Origin: an uncultured Ferrovibrio sp.
GTDB lineage: Bacteria > Pseudomonadota > Alphaproteobacteria > Ferrovibrionales > Ferrovibrionaceae
NCBI RefSeq assembly: GCF_937960835.1
Contig: NZ_CALGPC010000018.1
Span: 92,602-156,601, forward strand
Length of the DNA stretch: 64,000 bases
Direction: 5' to 3'
Shown here: in pieces, positions 16,958 to 26,543 of the stretch
Layout of the letters: each line of letters opens with the position of its first letter
Position numbering within the stretch: position 1 is the first letter of the stretch
Program-made: the position numbers and the translations under genes
Notes under the pieces: generated by a model
What the model was told of the DNA's origin: nothing
The model's input: only the letters and a program-made list of their open reading frames with translations
The model's database searches: none

Positions 16958-17572
16958 ATGATCATCCAGGCCTTGGCCTTTTACCTGTTTGCGGCGATCA
17001 CCGTGGCTTCGGCCTTCATGGTGATCGCGTCACGCAATCCGGTACACAGCGTATTGTTCCTGATCCTGGCCTTCTTCAATGCGGCCGGGTTGTTCGTTCT
17101 GATGGGCGCCGAGTTCCTGGCGATGATCCTGGTGATCGTCTATGTCGGCGCCGTCGCGGTGCTGTTCCTGTTCGTGGTGATGATGCTCGACATCAATTTC
17201 GTCGAGCTGCGCCAGGGCTTCCTCCAGTACCTGCCGATCGGCGGTCTGGTGGGCGCCATCCTGCTGATCGAACTTGCGCTGGTGCTTGGCAGCTGGGCGG
17301 TGGCGCCGGCAGCCCAGCAGGTCGCGATGGACCCGATCCCCCCCATTGAAGACGTCACCAACACCCATGCGCTGGGTGCGGTGCTCTACACCAAATACAT
17401 CTATCTGTTCCAAGGCGCCGGCCTGATCCTGCTGGTCGCCATGATCGGCGCCATCGTTCTGACGCTGCGTTCCCGTCCGGGCGTGCGGCGCCAGAACATC
17501 GCCGAGCAGGTGAGCCGCCGCCGCGAAGACGCCGTGGCGATCAAGAAGGTCGAGCCGGGGCAGGGAATCTGA
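16958..17572 (+). CDS. nuoJ: NADH-quinone oxidoreductase subunit J
   Basis: 204 residues from ATG 16958, which has GAGGGGG upstream; an open frame further upstream runs through nuoI and is not used. Five membrane helices, with the conserved N-P-V-H-S-V-L-F-L-I-L-A-F and Y-V-G-A-V-A-V-L-F-L-F-V-V-M-M-L, the latter containing the pi-bulge helix 3 of the family. A membrane-arm subunit beside NuoK. Confidence 0.97.
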   Translation: MIIQALAFYLFAAITVASAFMVIASRNPVHSVLFLILAFFNAAGLFVLMGAEFLAMILVIVYVGAVAVLFLFVVMMLDINFVELRQGFLQYLPIGGLVGAILLIELALVLGSWAVAPAAQQVAMDPIPPIEDVTNTHALGAVLYTKYIYLFQGAGLILLVAMIGAIVLTLRSRPGVRRQNIAEQVSRRREDAVAIKKVEPGQGI

Positions 17573-17574
17573 TC

Positions 17575-17883
17575 ATGACCATCGGACTTGGACATTACCT
17601 CACGGTTGCCGCCATCCTGTTCACGCTCGGGATCATCGGCATCTTCCTGAACCGTAAGAACGTGATCGTCATCCTGATGTCGATCGAGCTGATGCTGCTG
17701 GCCGTCAACATCAACCTGGTGGCGTTCTCAACGCATCTGCAGGATCTGGTCGGCCAGGTCTTTGCGCTGTTCGTATTGACCGTGGCGGCCGGCGAGGCGG
17801 CCATCGGCCTGGCCATCCTGGTGGTCTATTTCCGCAACCGCGGCACCATCGCGGTCGAAGACATCAATTTGATGAAGGGTTAA
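17575..17883 (+). CDS. nuoK: NADH-quinone oxidoreductase subunit K
   Basis: 102 residues, three membrane helices. M-S-I-E-L-M-L-L-A-V-N-I-N and A-A-G-E-A-A-I-G-L-A-I-L-V each carry a buried Glu of the proton-transfer line. Starts 2 bp after the nuoJ stop. Homologous to MrpC of Mrp antiporters. Confidence 0.98.
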   Translation: MTIGLGHYLTVAAILFTLGIIGIFLNRKNVIVILMSIELMLLAVNINLVAFSTHLQDLVGQVFALFVLTVAAGEAAIGLAILVVYFRNRGTIAVEDINLMKG

Positions 17884-17892
17884 GAGGCGGCG

Positions 17893-19830
17893 ATGACGAT
17901 ATACCATCTGATCGTTTTCCTGCCGCTGCTGGCTGCGATCGTTGCCGGCTTCTTCGGCCGCCGGATCGGCGATGCGGCCTCCATGGCGGCGACCTGCATT
18001 GCCGTCGGCATCGGCGCGATCCTGTCCTGGGTGGCGCTGTATCAGGTCGTCGGCCAGGGTAACGTGGTCACTGTGAAGGTGCTCGACTGGATCGATTCCG
18101 GCAGCTTCAGCGTCGATTGGGCGCTGAAGATCGACCAGCTCACTGCCGTCATGCTGGTGGTGGTGAACACGGTCTCGGCTTTGGTGCACATCTACTCCGT
18201 CGGCTATATGAGCCACGATCCCAGCCGGCCGCGTTTCTTTGCCTATCTGTCGCTGTTCACCTTCGCCATGCTGATGCTGGTCACGGCGGACAACTTCGTG
18301 CAGCTCTACATGGGCTGGGAAGGCGTTGGTCTGGCCTCCTACCTGCTGATCGGCTTCTGGTTCCACAAGCCCTCGGCCAATGCCGCGGCGATCAAGGCCT
18401 TCGTCGTCAACCGTGTCGGCGATTTCGGCTTCGCGCTTGGCATCATGACGCTGTTCTTCGCCACCGGTTCGGTCAGCTTCGAGACGGTCTTCGCTGCTGC
18501 CCCCGACCTTGCTGGCAAGACCTTCAACTTCCTGGGCGGCGAGTGGGACATCCTGACTGTCGCCACGTTCCTCTTGTTCCTCGGCGCTATGGGCAAGTCG
18601 GCTCAGCTCGGCCTGCACACCTGGCTGCCGGACGCAATGGAAGGCCCCACCCCGGTTTCGGCGCTGATCCATGCTGCGACCATGGTTACCGCGGGCGTCT
18701 TCATGGTGGCGCGCTGTTCGCCGCTGTTCGAATACGCGCCCGATACGCTGGCTTTTGTCACTGTCATCGGCGCTTCGACGGCGTTCTTCGCTGCTACCGT
18801 CGGCCTGGCCCAGAACGACATCAAGCGCGTGATCGCATATTCGACCTGCTCGCAGCTCGGCTACATGTTCTTTGCGCTGGGCGTCTCGGCCTATCCGGCC
18901 GCGATCTTCCACCTGTTCACCCACGCCTTCTTCAAGGCGCTGCTGTTCCTGGGCGCGGGCTCGGTGATCCATGCCGTCGATGGCGAGCAGGACATGCGCA
19001 AGATGGGCGGTCTGTGGAAGCACATCAAGATCACCTACGCGATGATGTGGATCGGCAGCCTGGCCCTGGCTGGTCTGCCGTTCTTTGCCGGCTACTACTC
19101 GAAGGACATGATCCTCGAAGCCGCCTTCGCAGCCGGCAGCGGGGTGGGGCAGTATGCCTTCGTGCTCGGCATGGCCGCGGCGATCCTGACCGCCTTCTAT
19201 TCCTGGCGCCTGCTATTCATGACCTTCCATGGCGAGCCGCGCGCGGATCATCATGTCATGGAGCATGTGCATGAGAGCCCATGGGTCATGCTGGTCCCGC
19301 TCTTCGTGCTGGCTGCCGGCGCGCTGTTTGCCGGTGTCGCCTTCGCGCCGGGCATGATCGGCCATCACTGGCAGGAATTCTGGGGCAACTCGATCGTGAT
19401 CCTGCCGGATCACAAGGCGATGGAAGCCGCCCATGACGTGCCGCTCTGGGTCAAGCTTGGCCCTATCGTGGTCGGCCTGGTTGGCATCTTCGTTGCCTGG
19501 ATTGCCTATATCCGCGATACCGGCCTGCCGGCGCGGGCTGTGAAGCAGCATCAGGTGTTGTATCAGTTCCTGCTGAACAAGTGGTATTTCGACGAGATTT
19601 ACGACTTTTTGTTCGTGCGCCCTGCCATGTGGCTCGGCCGCCTGTTCTGGAAGGGCGGTGACGGCAAGATCATCGACGGCCTTGGCCCCGATGGCTTCGC
19701 TGCCACGGTGGTCCGTCTGGCCAAGCGTGCCAGTATCCTGCAATCCGGCTACGTCTATCACTACGCCTTCGCCATGCTGGTCGGCGTAGCGGCGCTGGTG
19801 ACCTACTTCTTTACCGTTATGGGGCACTGA
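17893..19830 (+). CDS. nuoL: NADH-quinone oxidoreductase subunit L
   Basis: 645 residues, the largest antiporter-like subunit. L-Y-M-G-W-E-G-V-G-L-A-S-Y-L-L-I-G-F-W holds the key Glu of TM5; H-T-W-L-P-D-A-M-E-G-P-T-P-V-S-A-L-I-H-A-A-T is the family TM7-8 block. The C-terminal part is long enough for the lateral helix HL that spans the membrane arm. It pumps protons at the distal end. Confidence 0.98.
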   Translation: MTIYHLIVFLPLLAAIVAGFFGRRIGDAASMAATCIAVGIGAILSWVALYQVVGQGNVVTVKVLDWIDSGSFSVDWALKIDQLTAVMLVVVNTVSALVHIYSVGYMSHDPSRPRFFAYLSLFTFAMLMLVTADNFVQLYMGWEGVGLASYLLIGFWFHKPSANAAAIKAFVVNRVGDFGFALGIMTLFFATGSVSFETVFAAAPDLAGKTFNFLGGEWDILTVATFLLFLGAMGKSAQLGLHTWLPDAMEGPTPVSALIHAATMVTAGVFMVARCSPLFEYAPDTLAFVTVIGASTAFFAATVGLAQNDIKRVIAYSTCSQLGYMFFALGVSAYPAAIFHLFTHAFFKALLFLGAGSVIHAVDGEQDMRKMGGLWKHIKITYAMMWIGSLALAGLPFFAGYYSKDMILEAAFAAGSGVGQYAFVLGMAAAILTAFYSWRLLFMTFHGEPRADHHVMEHVHESPWVMLVPLFVLAAGALFAGVAFAPGMIGHHWQEFWGNSIVILPDHKAMEAAHDVPLWVKLGPIVVGLVGIFVAWIAYIRDTGLPARAVKQHQVLYQFLLNKWYFDEIYDFLFVRPAMWLGRLFWKGGDGKIIDGLGPDGFAATVVRLAKRASILQSGYVYHYAFAMLVGVAALVTYFFTVMGH

Positions 19831-19834
19831 GAAG

Positions 19835-21349
19835 ATGTCGAGCATGCCCTTGCTGTCGATCGTCACGTTCCTGCCGCTGGTCGGCGCGGCCTTCATTTTC
19901 CTGGCTCGGGGCCAGGAAGAGATCGTCGCCCGCAACGCGCGGTCGGTGGCGCTTTGGACCACTACGATCACCTTCGCCGTTTCGCTGCTGATCTGGCTGA
20001 ACTTCGATAACTCGACGGCTAACTTCCAGTTTGTCGAGAAGATCGAGTGGATTGGCGCTGGCATCAATTATCACATGGGTGTGGACGGCATCTCGATGCT
20101 GTTCGTCATCCTCACCACTTTCCTGATGCCGCTCTGCATCCTGGCCTCTTGGGAGGCCATCGAGACACGCGTCAAGGAATACATGATCGCCTTCCTGATC
20201 ATGGAGACGCTGATGATCGGCGTCTTCTGCGCGCTCGACCTGGTGCTGTTCTACCTGTTCTTCGAGGCAGGCCTGATCCCGATGTTCCTGATCATCGGCA
20301 TCTGGGGCGGCAAGCGGCGCGTCTACGCCACCTTCAAGTTCTTCCTCTATACGCTGCTCGGCTCGGTGCTGATGCTGCTGGCGCTCCTGTACATGTATTT
20401 CACCGCCGGTACGACCGATATCCCGAGCCTGATGAAGACCGGCCTGTTCTCGCCTGAGGCGCAGACCTGGCTGTGGCTGGCTTTCTTCGCCTCGTTTGCG
20501 GTGAAGATGCCGATGTGGCCGGTGCATACCTGGCTGCCCGACGCCCACGTCGAAGCGCCGACGGCCGGCTCGGTCATCCTGGCTGCCGTGCTGCTGAAGA
20601 TGGGCGGCTACGGTTTCCTGCGCTTCTCGCTGCCGATGTTTCCGCTGGCCAGCGAATACTTCGCGCCCTTCGTCTTCGCCCTCAGCGTCATCGCCATCAT
20701 CTACACCTCGCTGGTGGCGCTGATGCAGGAGGATATGAAGAAGCTGATTGCCTATTCGTCGGTCGCCCATATGGGCTTCGTGACCATGGGCATCTTCGCG
20801 CTGAACACCCAGGGCATCGAAGGCGCCATCTTCCAGATGCTGAGCCACGGCATCGTCTCCGGCGCCCTGTTCCTGTGCGTCGGCGTCGTCTACGACCGGC
20901 TGCATACCCGTGAGATCGCCCGCTATGGCGGCCTTGCCAACAACATGCCGAAATACGCCGTGGTCTTCATGCTGTTCACCATGGCCAACGTCGGCCTGCC
21001 GGGCACCAGCGGCTTCGTCGGCGAATTGCTGACGCTGGTCGGCGCCTTCCAGGCCAATACCTGGGTTGCGCTGCTGGCCACCACGGGCGTCATTCTCTCG
21101 GCCGGTTATGCGCTGTGGCTCTATCGCAAGGTCGTTTGGGGCGAGCTGACCAAGCCTGACCTCAAGGCCATGCTGGATCTCAGCCCACGCGAGATCGCCA
21201 CGTTCGCGCCGCTCGTCATCCTCGCCTTGTGGATGGGCATCTACCCGGCACCGTTCCTCGATGTCATGACCGTGTCGGTGAAGAACCTGCTCGACCAGCA
21301 CCAGACTGCGCTGGCTGCCGCCAAGGCGGTAGCCACGGCTGCCCGCTAG
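19835..21349 (+). CDS. nuoM: NADH-quinone oxidoreductase subunit M
   Basis: 504 residues, about 14 membrane helices. Y-L-F-F-E-A-G-L-I-P-M-F-L-I-I-G-I-W-G-G has the TM5 Glu, and P-V-H-T-W-L-P-D-A-H-V-E-A-P-T-A-G-S-V-I is the conserved TM7-8 segment with functional Lys/His. Second antiporter-like proton channel. Starts 4 bp after nuoL. Confidence 0.98.
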   Translation: MSSMPLLSIVTFLPLVGAAFIFLARGQEEIVARNARSVALWTTTITFAVSLLIWLNFDNSTANFQFVEKIEWIGAGINYHMGVDGISMLFVILTTFLMPLCILASWEAIETRVKEYMIAFLIMETLMIGVFCALDLVLFYLFFEAGLIPMFLIIGIWGGKRRVYATFKFFLYTLLGSVLMLLALLYMYFTAGTTDIPSLMKTGLFSPEAQTWLWLAFFASFAVKMPMWPVHTWLPDAHVEAPTAGSVILAAVLLKMGGYGFLRFSLPMFPLASEYFAPFVFALSVIAIIYTSLVALMQEDMKKLIAYSSVAHMGFVTMGIFALNTQGIEGAIFQMLSHGIVSGALFLCVGVVYDRLHTREIARYGGLANNMPKYAVVFMLFTMANVGLPGTSGFVGELLTLVGAFQANTWVALLATTGVILSAGYALWLYRKVVWGELTKPDLKAMLDLSPREIATFAPLVILALWMGIYPAPFLDVMTVSVKNLLDQHQTALAAAKAVATAAR

Positions 21350-21359
21350 GAGTTCCAAC

Positions 21360-22808
21360 GTGACCGCTTCGACCTTGCCCGCGCTCGCTCCGGCCTATCC
21401 GGAAATCTGGCTCGCCCTCGCGGCGATGGCGCTGTTGATGCTCGGCGTCTTCAAAGGCGACGGCTCCACCCGTCTGGTATCCTGGCTGGCGGTTCTGGTT
21501 CTCGCCGTGGCCGTGGGGCTGATCTGCGTTCAGCCGTCGGCGTCGGTTACGACCTTTGGCAACATGTTCATCGCCGATGGCTTCGGCCGCTTTGCCAAAA
21601 TCCTTGTCCTGCTGGGCTCGGCTTTCTCGATCATCCTCTCACTCGGCTATATCCGTACCGAACGGATGGAGCGGTTCGAATATCCGGTGCTGATCCTGCT
21701 GGCCACCACCGGCATGCTGATGATGATCTCGGCCAACGATCTCATCGCGCTGTATCTGGGCCTCGAGCTGCAGTCGCTGTCGCTCTATGTCATGGCGGCG
21801 TTCAAGCGCGATTCCAGCCGCGCCACCGAGGCAGGCCTGAAGTATTTCATGCTCGGTGCCTTGAGCTCGGGTATGCTGCTCTACGGCGCCTCGATGATCT
21901 ACGGCTTCGCCGGTTCGACCAGCTTCGACCTGATCGCCCAATCGCTGCAGGGCTCGGGTCAGGCCTCGATCGGTCTGGTGATCGGCATCGTCTTCCTCAG
22001 CGCCGGTCTGGCCTTCAAGGTCTCGGCCGTGCCGTTCCATATGTGGACCCCAGACGTCTATGAAGGCGCGCCGACCCCGGTCACGGCTTTCTTCGCCGTT
22101 GCCCCGAAGGTGGCTGCGATGGCTCTGTTCGTCCGCGCGCTGCTTTCCCCGTTCGGCGACATCGCCGGCGAATGGCAGCAGATCGTGATCGTGATCAGCG
22201 CGCTCAGCATGGTTCTCGGTGCCTTTGCCGCCATCGCGCAAAGCAACATCAAGCGCCTGATGGCCTATTCCTCTATCGGCCATGTCGGCTATGCCCTGAT
22301 CGGCTTGGCTGCCGGCACGGAGGAGGGCATTCGCGGCATCCTGATCTATCTGGCCATCTATCTGGCCATGAATGTCGGCACCTTCGCCTGCATCCTGGCG
22401 ATGCGCCAGAAGGACCGGATGGTGGAAGGCGTGGCGGATCTGGCCGGCCTGGCCAAAACCCATCCGGGCATGGCGCTGCTGATGGCTGCTTTCATGTTTT
22501 CGCTGGCCGGCGTGCCGCCTTTGGCTGGTTTCTTCGGCAAGTTCTACATCTTCATGGCCGCCATCAATGCCGGCCTCTATACGCTGGCAGTGATCGGCGT
22601 CCTGTCCTCGGTGGTGGGCGCCTATTACTACCTCCGCATCGTCAAGATCATGTATTTCGACGAGGCGGCGGAACCGCTGGCCAAGCCGGTGCGTGGCGAG
22701 CTGGGCGTGGTCATGACCGTGACCGGCCTGTTCACCATCCTGTATTTCGTCTGGCCGGCTCCGCTGCTGGCGGCTGCGCAGACGGCCGCCAAGGCGCTGT
22801 TCCCGTAA
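21360..22808 (+). CDS. nuoN: NADH-quinone oxidoreductase subunit N
   Basis: 482 residues with a GTG start at 21360. Y-L-G-L-E-L-Q-S-L-S-L-Y-V-M-A is the TM5 Glu block, P-F-H-M-W-T-P-D-V-Y-E-G-A-P-T-P-V-T-A-F the TM7-8 block, and A-G-V-P-P-L-A-G-F-F-G-K-F-Y lies in TM12. Third antiporter-like subunit and last nuo gene. birA begins 22 bp later without a visible terminator, so the transcript may continue. Confidence 0.98.
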   Translation: MTASTLPALAPAYPEIWLALAAMALLMLGVFKGDGSTRLVSWLAVLVLAVAVGLICVQPSASVTTFGNMFIADGFGRFAKILVLLGSAFSIILSLGYIRTERMERFEYPVLILLATTGMLMMISANDLIALYLGLELQSLSLYVMAAFKRDSSRATEAGLKYFMLGALSSGMLLYGASMIYGFAGSTSFDLIAQSLQGSGQASIGLVIGIVFLSAGLAFKVSAVPFHMWTPDVYEGAPTPVTAFFAVAPKVAAMALFVRALLSPFGDIAGEWQQIVIVISALSMVLGAFAAIAQSNIKRLMAYSSIGHVGYALIGLAAGTEEGIRGILIYLAIYLAMNVGTFACILAMRQKDRMVEGVADLAGLAKTHPGMALLMAAFMFSLAGVPPLAGFFGKFYIFMAAINAGLYTLAVIGVLSSVVGAYYYLRIVKIMYFDEAAEPLAKPVRGELGVVMTVTGLFTILYFVWPAPLLAAAQTAAKALFP

Positions 22809-22830
22809 TGCCGATGCTGTTCGAGAGCGA

Positions 22831-23568
22831 ATGACGGCCTGGACGCTCCGGGCGTTCGACGTCCTCGACAGCACCAATGAGGAAATCCGCCGCCAGGCTG
22901 AAGCGGGGGCGGCGGAAGGTCTGGCGGTTCTGGCGCGGCGTCAGACGGCTGGGCGAGGGCGGCGCGGCCGCGCGTGGGATTCCCCGGAAGGCAATCTCTT
23001 TCTGTCATTGCTGCTGCGGCCCCGGGTCAGCGCGGCCGAGGCCGCAAAGTTGTCCTTTCTGACTGCCGTCGCTTTGGCCGAGACGCTGGAACTGGCGGCG
23101 CCTGATCTGGCCAGCCGCATCGCCTGCAAATGGCCCAACGATGTGCTGGTGAATGGCGCCAAGATCGCCGGCATCCTGCTGGAATCGCGCACCGGAGCCG
23201 ATGCGGGGCTGGAATGGGTCGTCATCGGCATCGGCGTTAATCTGGCGCATCACCCGGCCGGCACGCCTTATCCGGTCACTGATCTGTCCAGCCAGGGAAC
23301 TTCAGTGGAGCCGCCGGTATTCGCCGAATGGCTGCTGGCGCGCTTTGCTTATTGGCATAACCGCTGGCAGGCCGAGGGCTTTGCGCCGGTGCGCAGCGCA
23401 TGGCTTGCGCGGGCGCAGGGTCTGGGACAGCCAGTGGTGGTGCGTCTGCCCGGTGGCGAATTGCACGGGTGTTTCGCAGCGCTGGACGAAAGCGGCGCGC
23501 TGCTGTTGGATTTGCCGGATGGTCGCCGCCAGGCGATTACCGCCGGTGACGTTTTTCCGGTCGGCTGA
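22831..23568 (+). CDS. birA: biotin--[acetyl-CoA-carboxylase] ligase
   Basis: 245 residues, catalytic domain only; the N-terminal helix-turn-helix repressor domain of E. coli BirA is absent, so it should be a monofunctional ligase. D-S-T-N-E-E and the biotinyl-AMP loop G-R-G-R-R-G-R-A-W, then C-K-W-P-N-D-V-L-V-N-G-A-K-I-A-G-I-L-L-E, define the active site. It attaches biotin to carboxylase carrier domains. Next to coaX, as in many alphaproteobacteria. Confidence 0.95.
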   Translation: MTAWTLRAFDVLDSTNEEIRRQAEAGAAEGLAVLARRQTAGRGRRGRAWDSPEGNLFLSLLLRPRVSAAEAAKLSFLTAVALAETLELAAPDLASRIACKWPNDVLVNGAKIAGILLESRTGADAGLEWVVIGIGVNLAHHPAGTPYPVTDLSSQGTSVEPPVFAEWLLARFAYWHNRWQAEGFAPVRSAWLARAQGLGQPVVVRLPGGELHGCFAALDESGALLLDLPDGRRQAITAGDVFPVG

Positions 23569-23583
23569 CAGGAGACAAAAGCG

Positions 23584-24354
23584 ATGCTGCTCGCCATCAA
23601 TGCGAACAACACCAATGTGAAATTCGGCGTCATCGACGGCGACCGGATCGTTGGTGAATGGCGCCAGCACACCACCGCGATGCGAACCGCCGACGAACAC
23701 GCCGTCTGGCTGTTCCAGCTCATGGCGATCGAGAAAATCGACCCCAAGTCCATCACCGGCGCCATCATCGGCAGCGTGGTGCCCCAGGCGACTTTCAATC
23801 TGCGCCGGCTTTGCACCCGCTATTTCCATACCGAGCCGCTGGTGCTGGGCGAGCCGAATGTGAAATACGGCATCCAGATCAAGGGGCAGGGCGCTGGAGC
23901 GGACCGCATCTGCAACACGGTGGGCGCGGGCGTGTTGTTCCCGCGCACGCCGATGATCGTCGTTGATTTCGGAACCGCCACCACCTTCGACGTGGTGGAT
24001 GAGGAGGGCAGTTATTGCGGCGGCGTGATTGCGCCGGGCATCAACCTTTCCATCGAGGCGCTGGTCAATGCCACCGCGCTGCTGCCGCGGATCGTTGTCG
24101 AGAAGCCCAAGCGGGTGATCGGAACGGACACCGTTGCCTGTATGCATTCCGGCGTTTTCTGGGGCTATGTGGGATTGATCGAAGGGATCGTGGCGCGTAT
24201 TCGTGAGGAATTCGGCCGGCCGATGAAGGTGATTTCCACGGGCGGCCTTGCGCCCGTTTTCGACGGCGCCACTCAAGTGATCGAACAGGTCGTTCCGGAT
24301 TTGACGGCTCGCGGCCTGGTCGAGATCTACCGGCGCAGTACGCGCAGCAATTAA
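23584..24354 (+). CDS. coaX: type III pantothenate kinase, divergent first motif
   Basis: 256 residues. Expected to phosphorylate pantothenate, the first step of coenzyme A synthesis. G-A-D-R-I-C-N-T-V-G-A and V-V-D-F-G-T-A-T-T-F-D-V-V follow the family, as does G-G-V-I-A-P-G-I-N-L-S. The N-terminal phosphate motif, normally D-x-G-N-T, reads N-A-N-N-T-N, so the first Asp is Asn and the Gly is Asn. This may be a lineage variant or may weaken metal binding. Lies between birA and the RNase J gene with short spacers. Confidence 0.9.
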   Translation: MLLAINANNTNVKFGVIDGDRIVGEWRQHTTAMRTADEHAVWLFQLMAIEKIDPKSITGAIIGSVVPQATFNLRRLCTRYFHTEPLVLGEPNVKYGIQIKGQGAGADRICNTVGAGVLFPRTPMIVVDFGTATTFDVVDEEGSYCGGVIAPGINLSIEALVNATALLPRIVVEKPKRVIGTDTVACMHSGVFWGYVGLIEGIVARIREEFGRPMKVISTGGLAPVFDGATQVIEQVVPDLTARGLVEIYRRSTRSN

Positions 24355-24374
24355 GAACGGCTTCAACCAAACCG

Positions 24375-26072
24375 ATGTCTGAACGCCTCGACAAAGACAG
24401 CCTTTATTTCCTTCCGCTCGGCGGTGTGAACGAGATCGGCATGAACCTCAACCTGTATGGGTATGGGGATCAGTGGCTGATGGTCGATCTCGGCACCAGT
24501 TTTGCCGATGAAGGCATGCCGGGTGTCGATCTGGTGGCGCCGGATGTGACCTGGATTGCCGGGCGGCGTGAACGGCTGCTGGGAATCGTGTTGACGCATG
24601 CGCATGAGGATCATCTCGGCGCCGTCAGCCATCTATGGAATGAGTTGCAATGCCCCGTCTGGGCAACCGGCTTCGCTGCCTCGGTGCTCCGCCGCAAACT
24701 GGCCGAAAAGGGGATGGAGAACGACGTCCCGATCAATATCTACCGGCCGGGCGATACCATAGAGCTGGGGCCGTTCCGTATCCGCTCGATGAGCATCACG
24801 CATTCCACACCGGAGAGCCAGGCACTGGCGATCGAGACGCCGCGCGGCGTGGTTCTGCATACGGGCGACTGGAAGCTCGACCCGCGTCCCATGCTGGGAC
24901 CGCAGACGGAAGTCGAGACGCTGCGTTCCTATGGCGATAGAGGCGTGCTGGCATTGGTCTGCGACAGCACGAATGTCTTCAACCACGGCAGCTCGGGTTC
25001 GGAAGGCGAGGTCCATGACAGCCTGATGAAAGTGCTGGCCGGCAAGCCCGGGCGGATTGCCGTCACCACCTTTTCGTCCAACCTCGCCCGTCTGGAGACC
25101 TTGATCGCGGTCGCCCGGCATCTCGACCGCCATGTCTGCCTGATCGGCCGCTCTTTGCATCGCTTCATCGCGGCGGCGCAGGAAAACGGCTACCTGCAGA
25201 GCATTCCCAATCTGGTGGACGAGCGCGAATGCGGATATCTGCCGCGCGAGAAGGTGATGTATATCTGCACCGGCTGCCAGGGCGAGCCGCGTGGCGCCAT
25301 GTCCAGGATTGCCTTCGGCAGTCATCCGCATGTGGTCCTGTCGCCGGACGACACAGCTGTCTTTTCATCCAAGATTATTCCCGGCAACGAGCGCGCTCTG
25401 TTTCGGGTGCATAACGAACTGGTCAGCCGCGGGATCGAGGTGATCACCGAGAAGGACGCCTTCGTCCATGTCTCGGGCCATCCCTCGCGCGATGAACTGG
25501 CTGAGATGTATCGCTTGGCGCGCCCGCAGATCGCCATCCCGGTACATGGCGAACCGCGGCATCTGGTTGAGCACGTCCGTTTCGCTCAAAGCCTTCAGGT
25601 GCCGCATGGTCTGGTGCCGCGCAATGGCGACCTGATCAGGCTTGCGCCGGGCGAACCTGAGGTAATCGAGCAGGTCCCGGCAGGACGGCTTGCCATCGAT
25701 GGCGAGGAACTGGTCGCCGTGCAGGGCGGTGCGCTGGCGCAGCGGCGCAAGCTTGCCTTCAATGGAGCTGCATCGATCAGCCTCGTGGTGGACGACAAGG
25801 GATATCTGCTAACCGCGCCAAGGGTGGCCCTGACCGGAGTGGTGAATGGTGATCCCGAGGAAATCGCGGCCGATATCGCCAACGATGTTGCAGAGGCCAT
25901 CGACAATCTCGGCCCCGGCCAGCAGCGCAACGACAGCAGCCTTGAGCAGACGGCGATCCGCACATTGCGACTTGGATTGCGGGGCTTGACCGGCCGTAAG
26001 CCGACGGTGCAGGTCCATGTCATCCGCCTGCCGCAAGGGCAGGCGACCGGGACCGCTGCCGCACCGGCTTGA
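24375..26072 (+). CDS. rnj: ribonuclease J
   Basis: 565 residues: metallo-beta-lactamase plus beta-CASP fold. The zinc motif is H75-A-H77-E-D79-H80, with further ligands in S-I-T-H-S-T-P-E-S and L-H-T-G-D-W-K-L-D. The beta-CASP block includes T-T-F-S-S-N-L-A-R and G-Y-L-P-R-E-K-V-M-Y; V-S-G-H-P-S-R-D-E-L and V-H-G-E-P-R-H-L follow, then a C-terminal domain. RNase J is a 5'-3' exo- and endonuclease for rRNA maturation and mRNA decay. Confidence 0.96.
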   Translation: MSERLDKDSLYFLPLGGVNEIGMNLNLYGYGDQWLMVDLGTSFADEGMPGVDLVAPDVTWIAGRRERLLGIVLTHAHEDHLGAVSHLWNELQCPVWATGFAASVLRRKLAEKGMENDVPINIYRPGDTIELGPFRIRSMSITHSTPESQALAIETPRGVVLHTGDWKLDPRPMLGPQTEVETLRSYGDRGVLALVCDSTNVFNHGSSGSEGEVHDSLMKVLAGKPGRIAVTTFSSNLARLETLIAVARHLDRHVCLIGRSLHRFIAAAQENGYLQSIPNLVDERECGYLPREKVMYICTGCQGEPRGAMSRIAFGSHPHVVLSPDDTAVFSSKIIPGNERALFRVHNELVSRGIEVITEKDAFVHVSGHPSRDELAEMYRLARPQIAIPVHGEPRHLVEHVRFAQSLQVPHGLVPRNGDLIRLAPGEPEVIEQVPAGRLAIDGEELVAVQGGALAQRRKLAFNGAASISLVVDDKGYLLTAPRVALTGVVNGDPEEIAADIANDVAEAIDNLGPGQQRNDSSLEQTAIRTLRLGLRGLTGRKPTVQVHVIRLPQGQATGTAAAPA

Positions 26073-26138
26073 TACCGGTGCGGTCTGGCATCATATTGCA
26101 CTGCGGTAGGAAACTCGCGAGACCAGCAGGAAACCATC

Positions 26139-26543
26139 ATGATCGGCCGCCTCAACCACGTTGCCATCGCCGTGCCCGACCTTGAGGCCGCCGCAGCGAC
26201 CTATGCCAACACGCTTGGCGCCAAGGTCTCGCCGCCGCTGGCCCAGCCCGAGCATGGCGTAACCGTGGTCTTCGTCGAGCTGCCGAACACGAAGATCGAG
26301 CTGCTGCATCCGCTGGGCGACAATTCTCCGATCGCCAACTTCCTTGCGAAGAATGCCTCCGGCGGCATTCACCATGTCTGCTACGAGGTGGATGACATCA
26401 TCGCCGCCCGCGACAAGCTGAAGGCGGAAGGTGCCCGCGTGCTGGGTGACGGCGAGCCGAAGATCGGCGCTCATGGCAAGCCGGTGCTGTTCCTGCATCC
26501 GAAGGATTTTTACGGCACGCTGATTGAGATCGAGCAGGTATGA
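26139..26543 (+). CDS. mce: methylmalonyl-CoA epimerase
   Basis: 134 residues, a VOC-fold protein of the usual length. Metal ligands are expected from L-N-H-V-A-I-A-V near the N-terminus, G-G-I-H-H-V-C-Y-E-V in the middle and L-I-E-I-E-Q at the end. N-T-K-I-E-L-L-H-P-L-G and P-I-A-N-F-L are family blocks. It interconverts (S)- and (R)-methylmalonyl-CoA in propionyl-CoA catabolism. The next gene overlaps its stop by 4 bp. Confidence 0.95.
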   Translation: MIGRLNHVAIAVPDLEAAAATYANTLGAKVSPPLAQPEHGVTVVFVELPNTKIELLHPLGDNSPIANFLAKNASGGIHHVCYEVDDIIAARDKLKAEGARVLGDGEPKIGAHGKPVLFLHPKDFYGTLIEIEQV

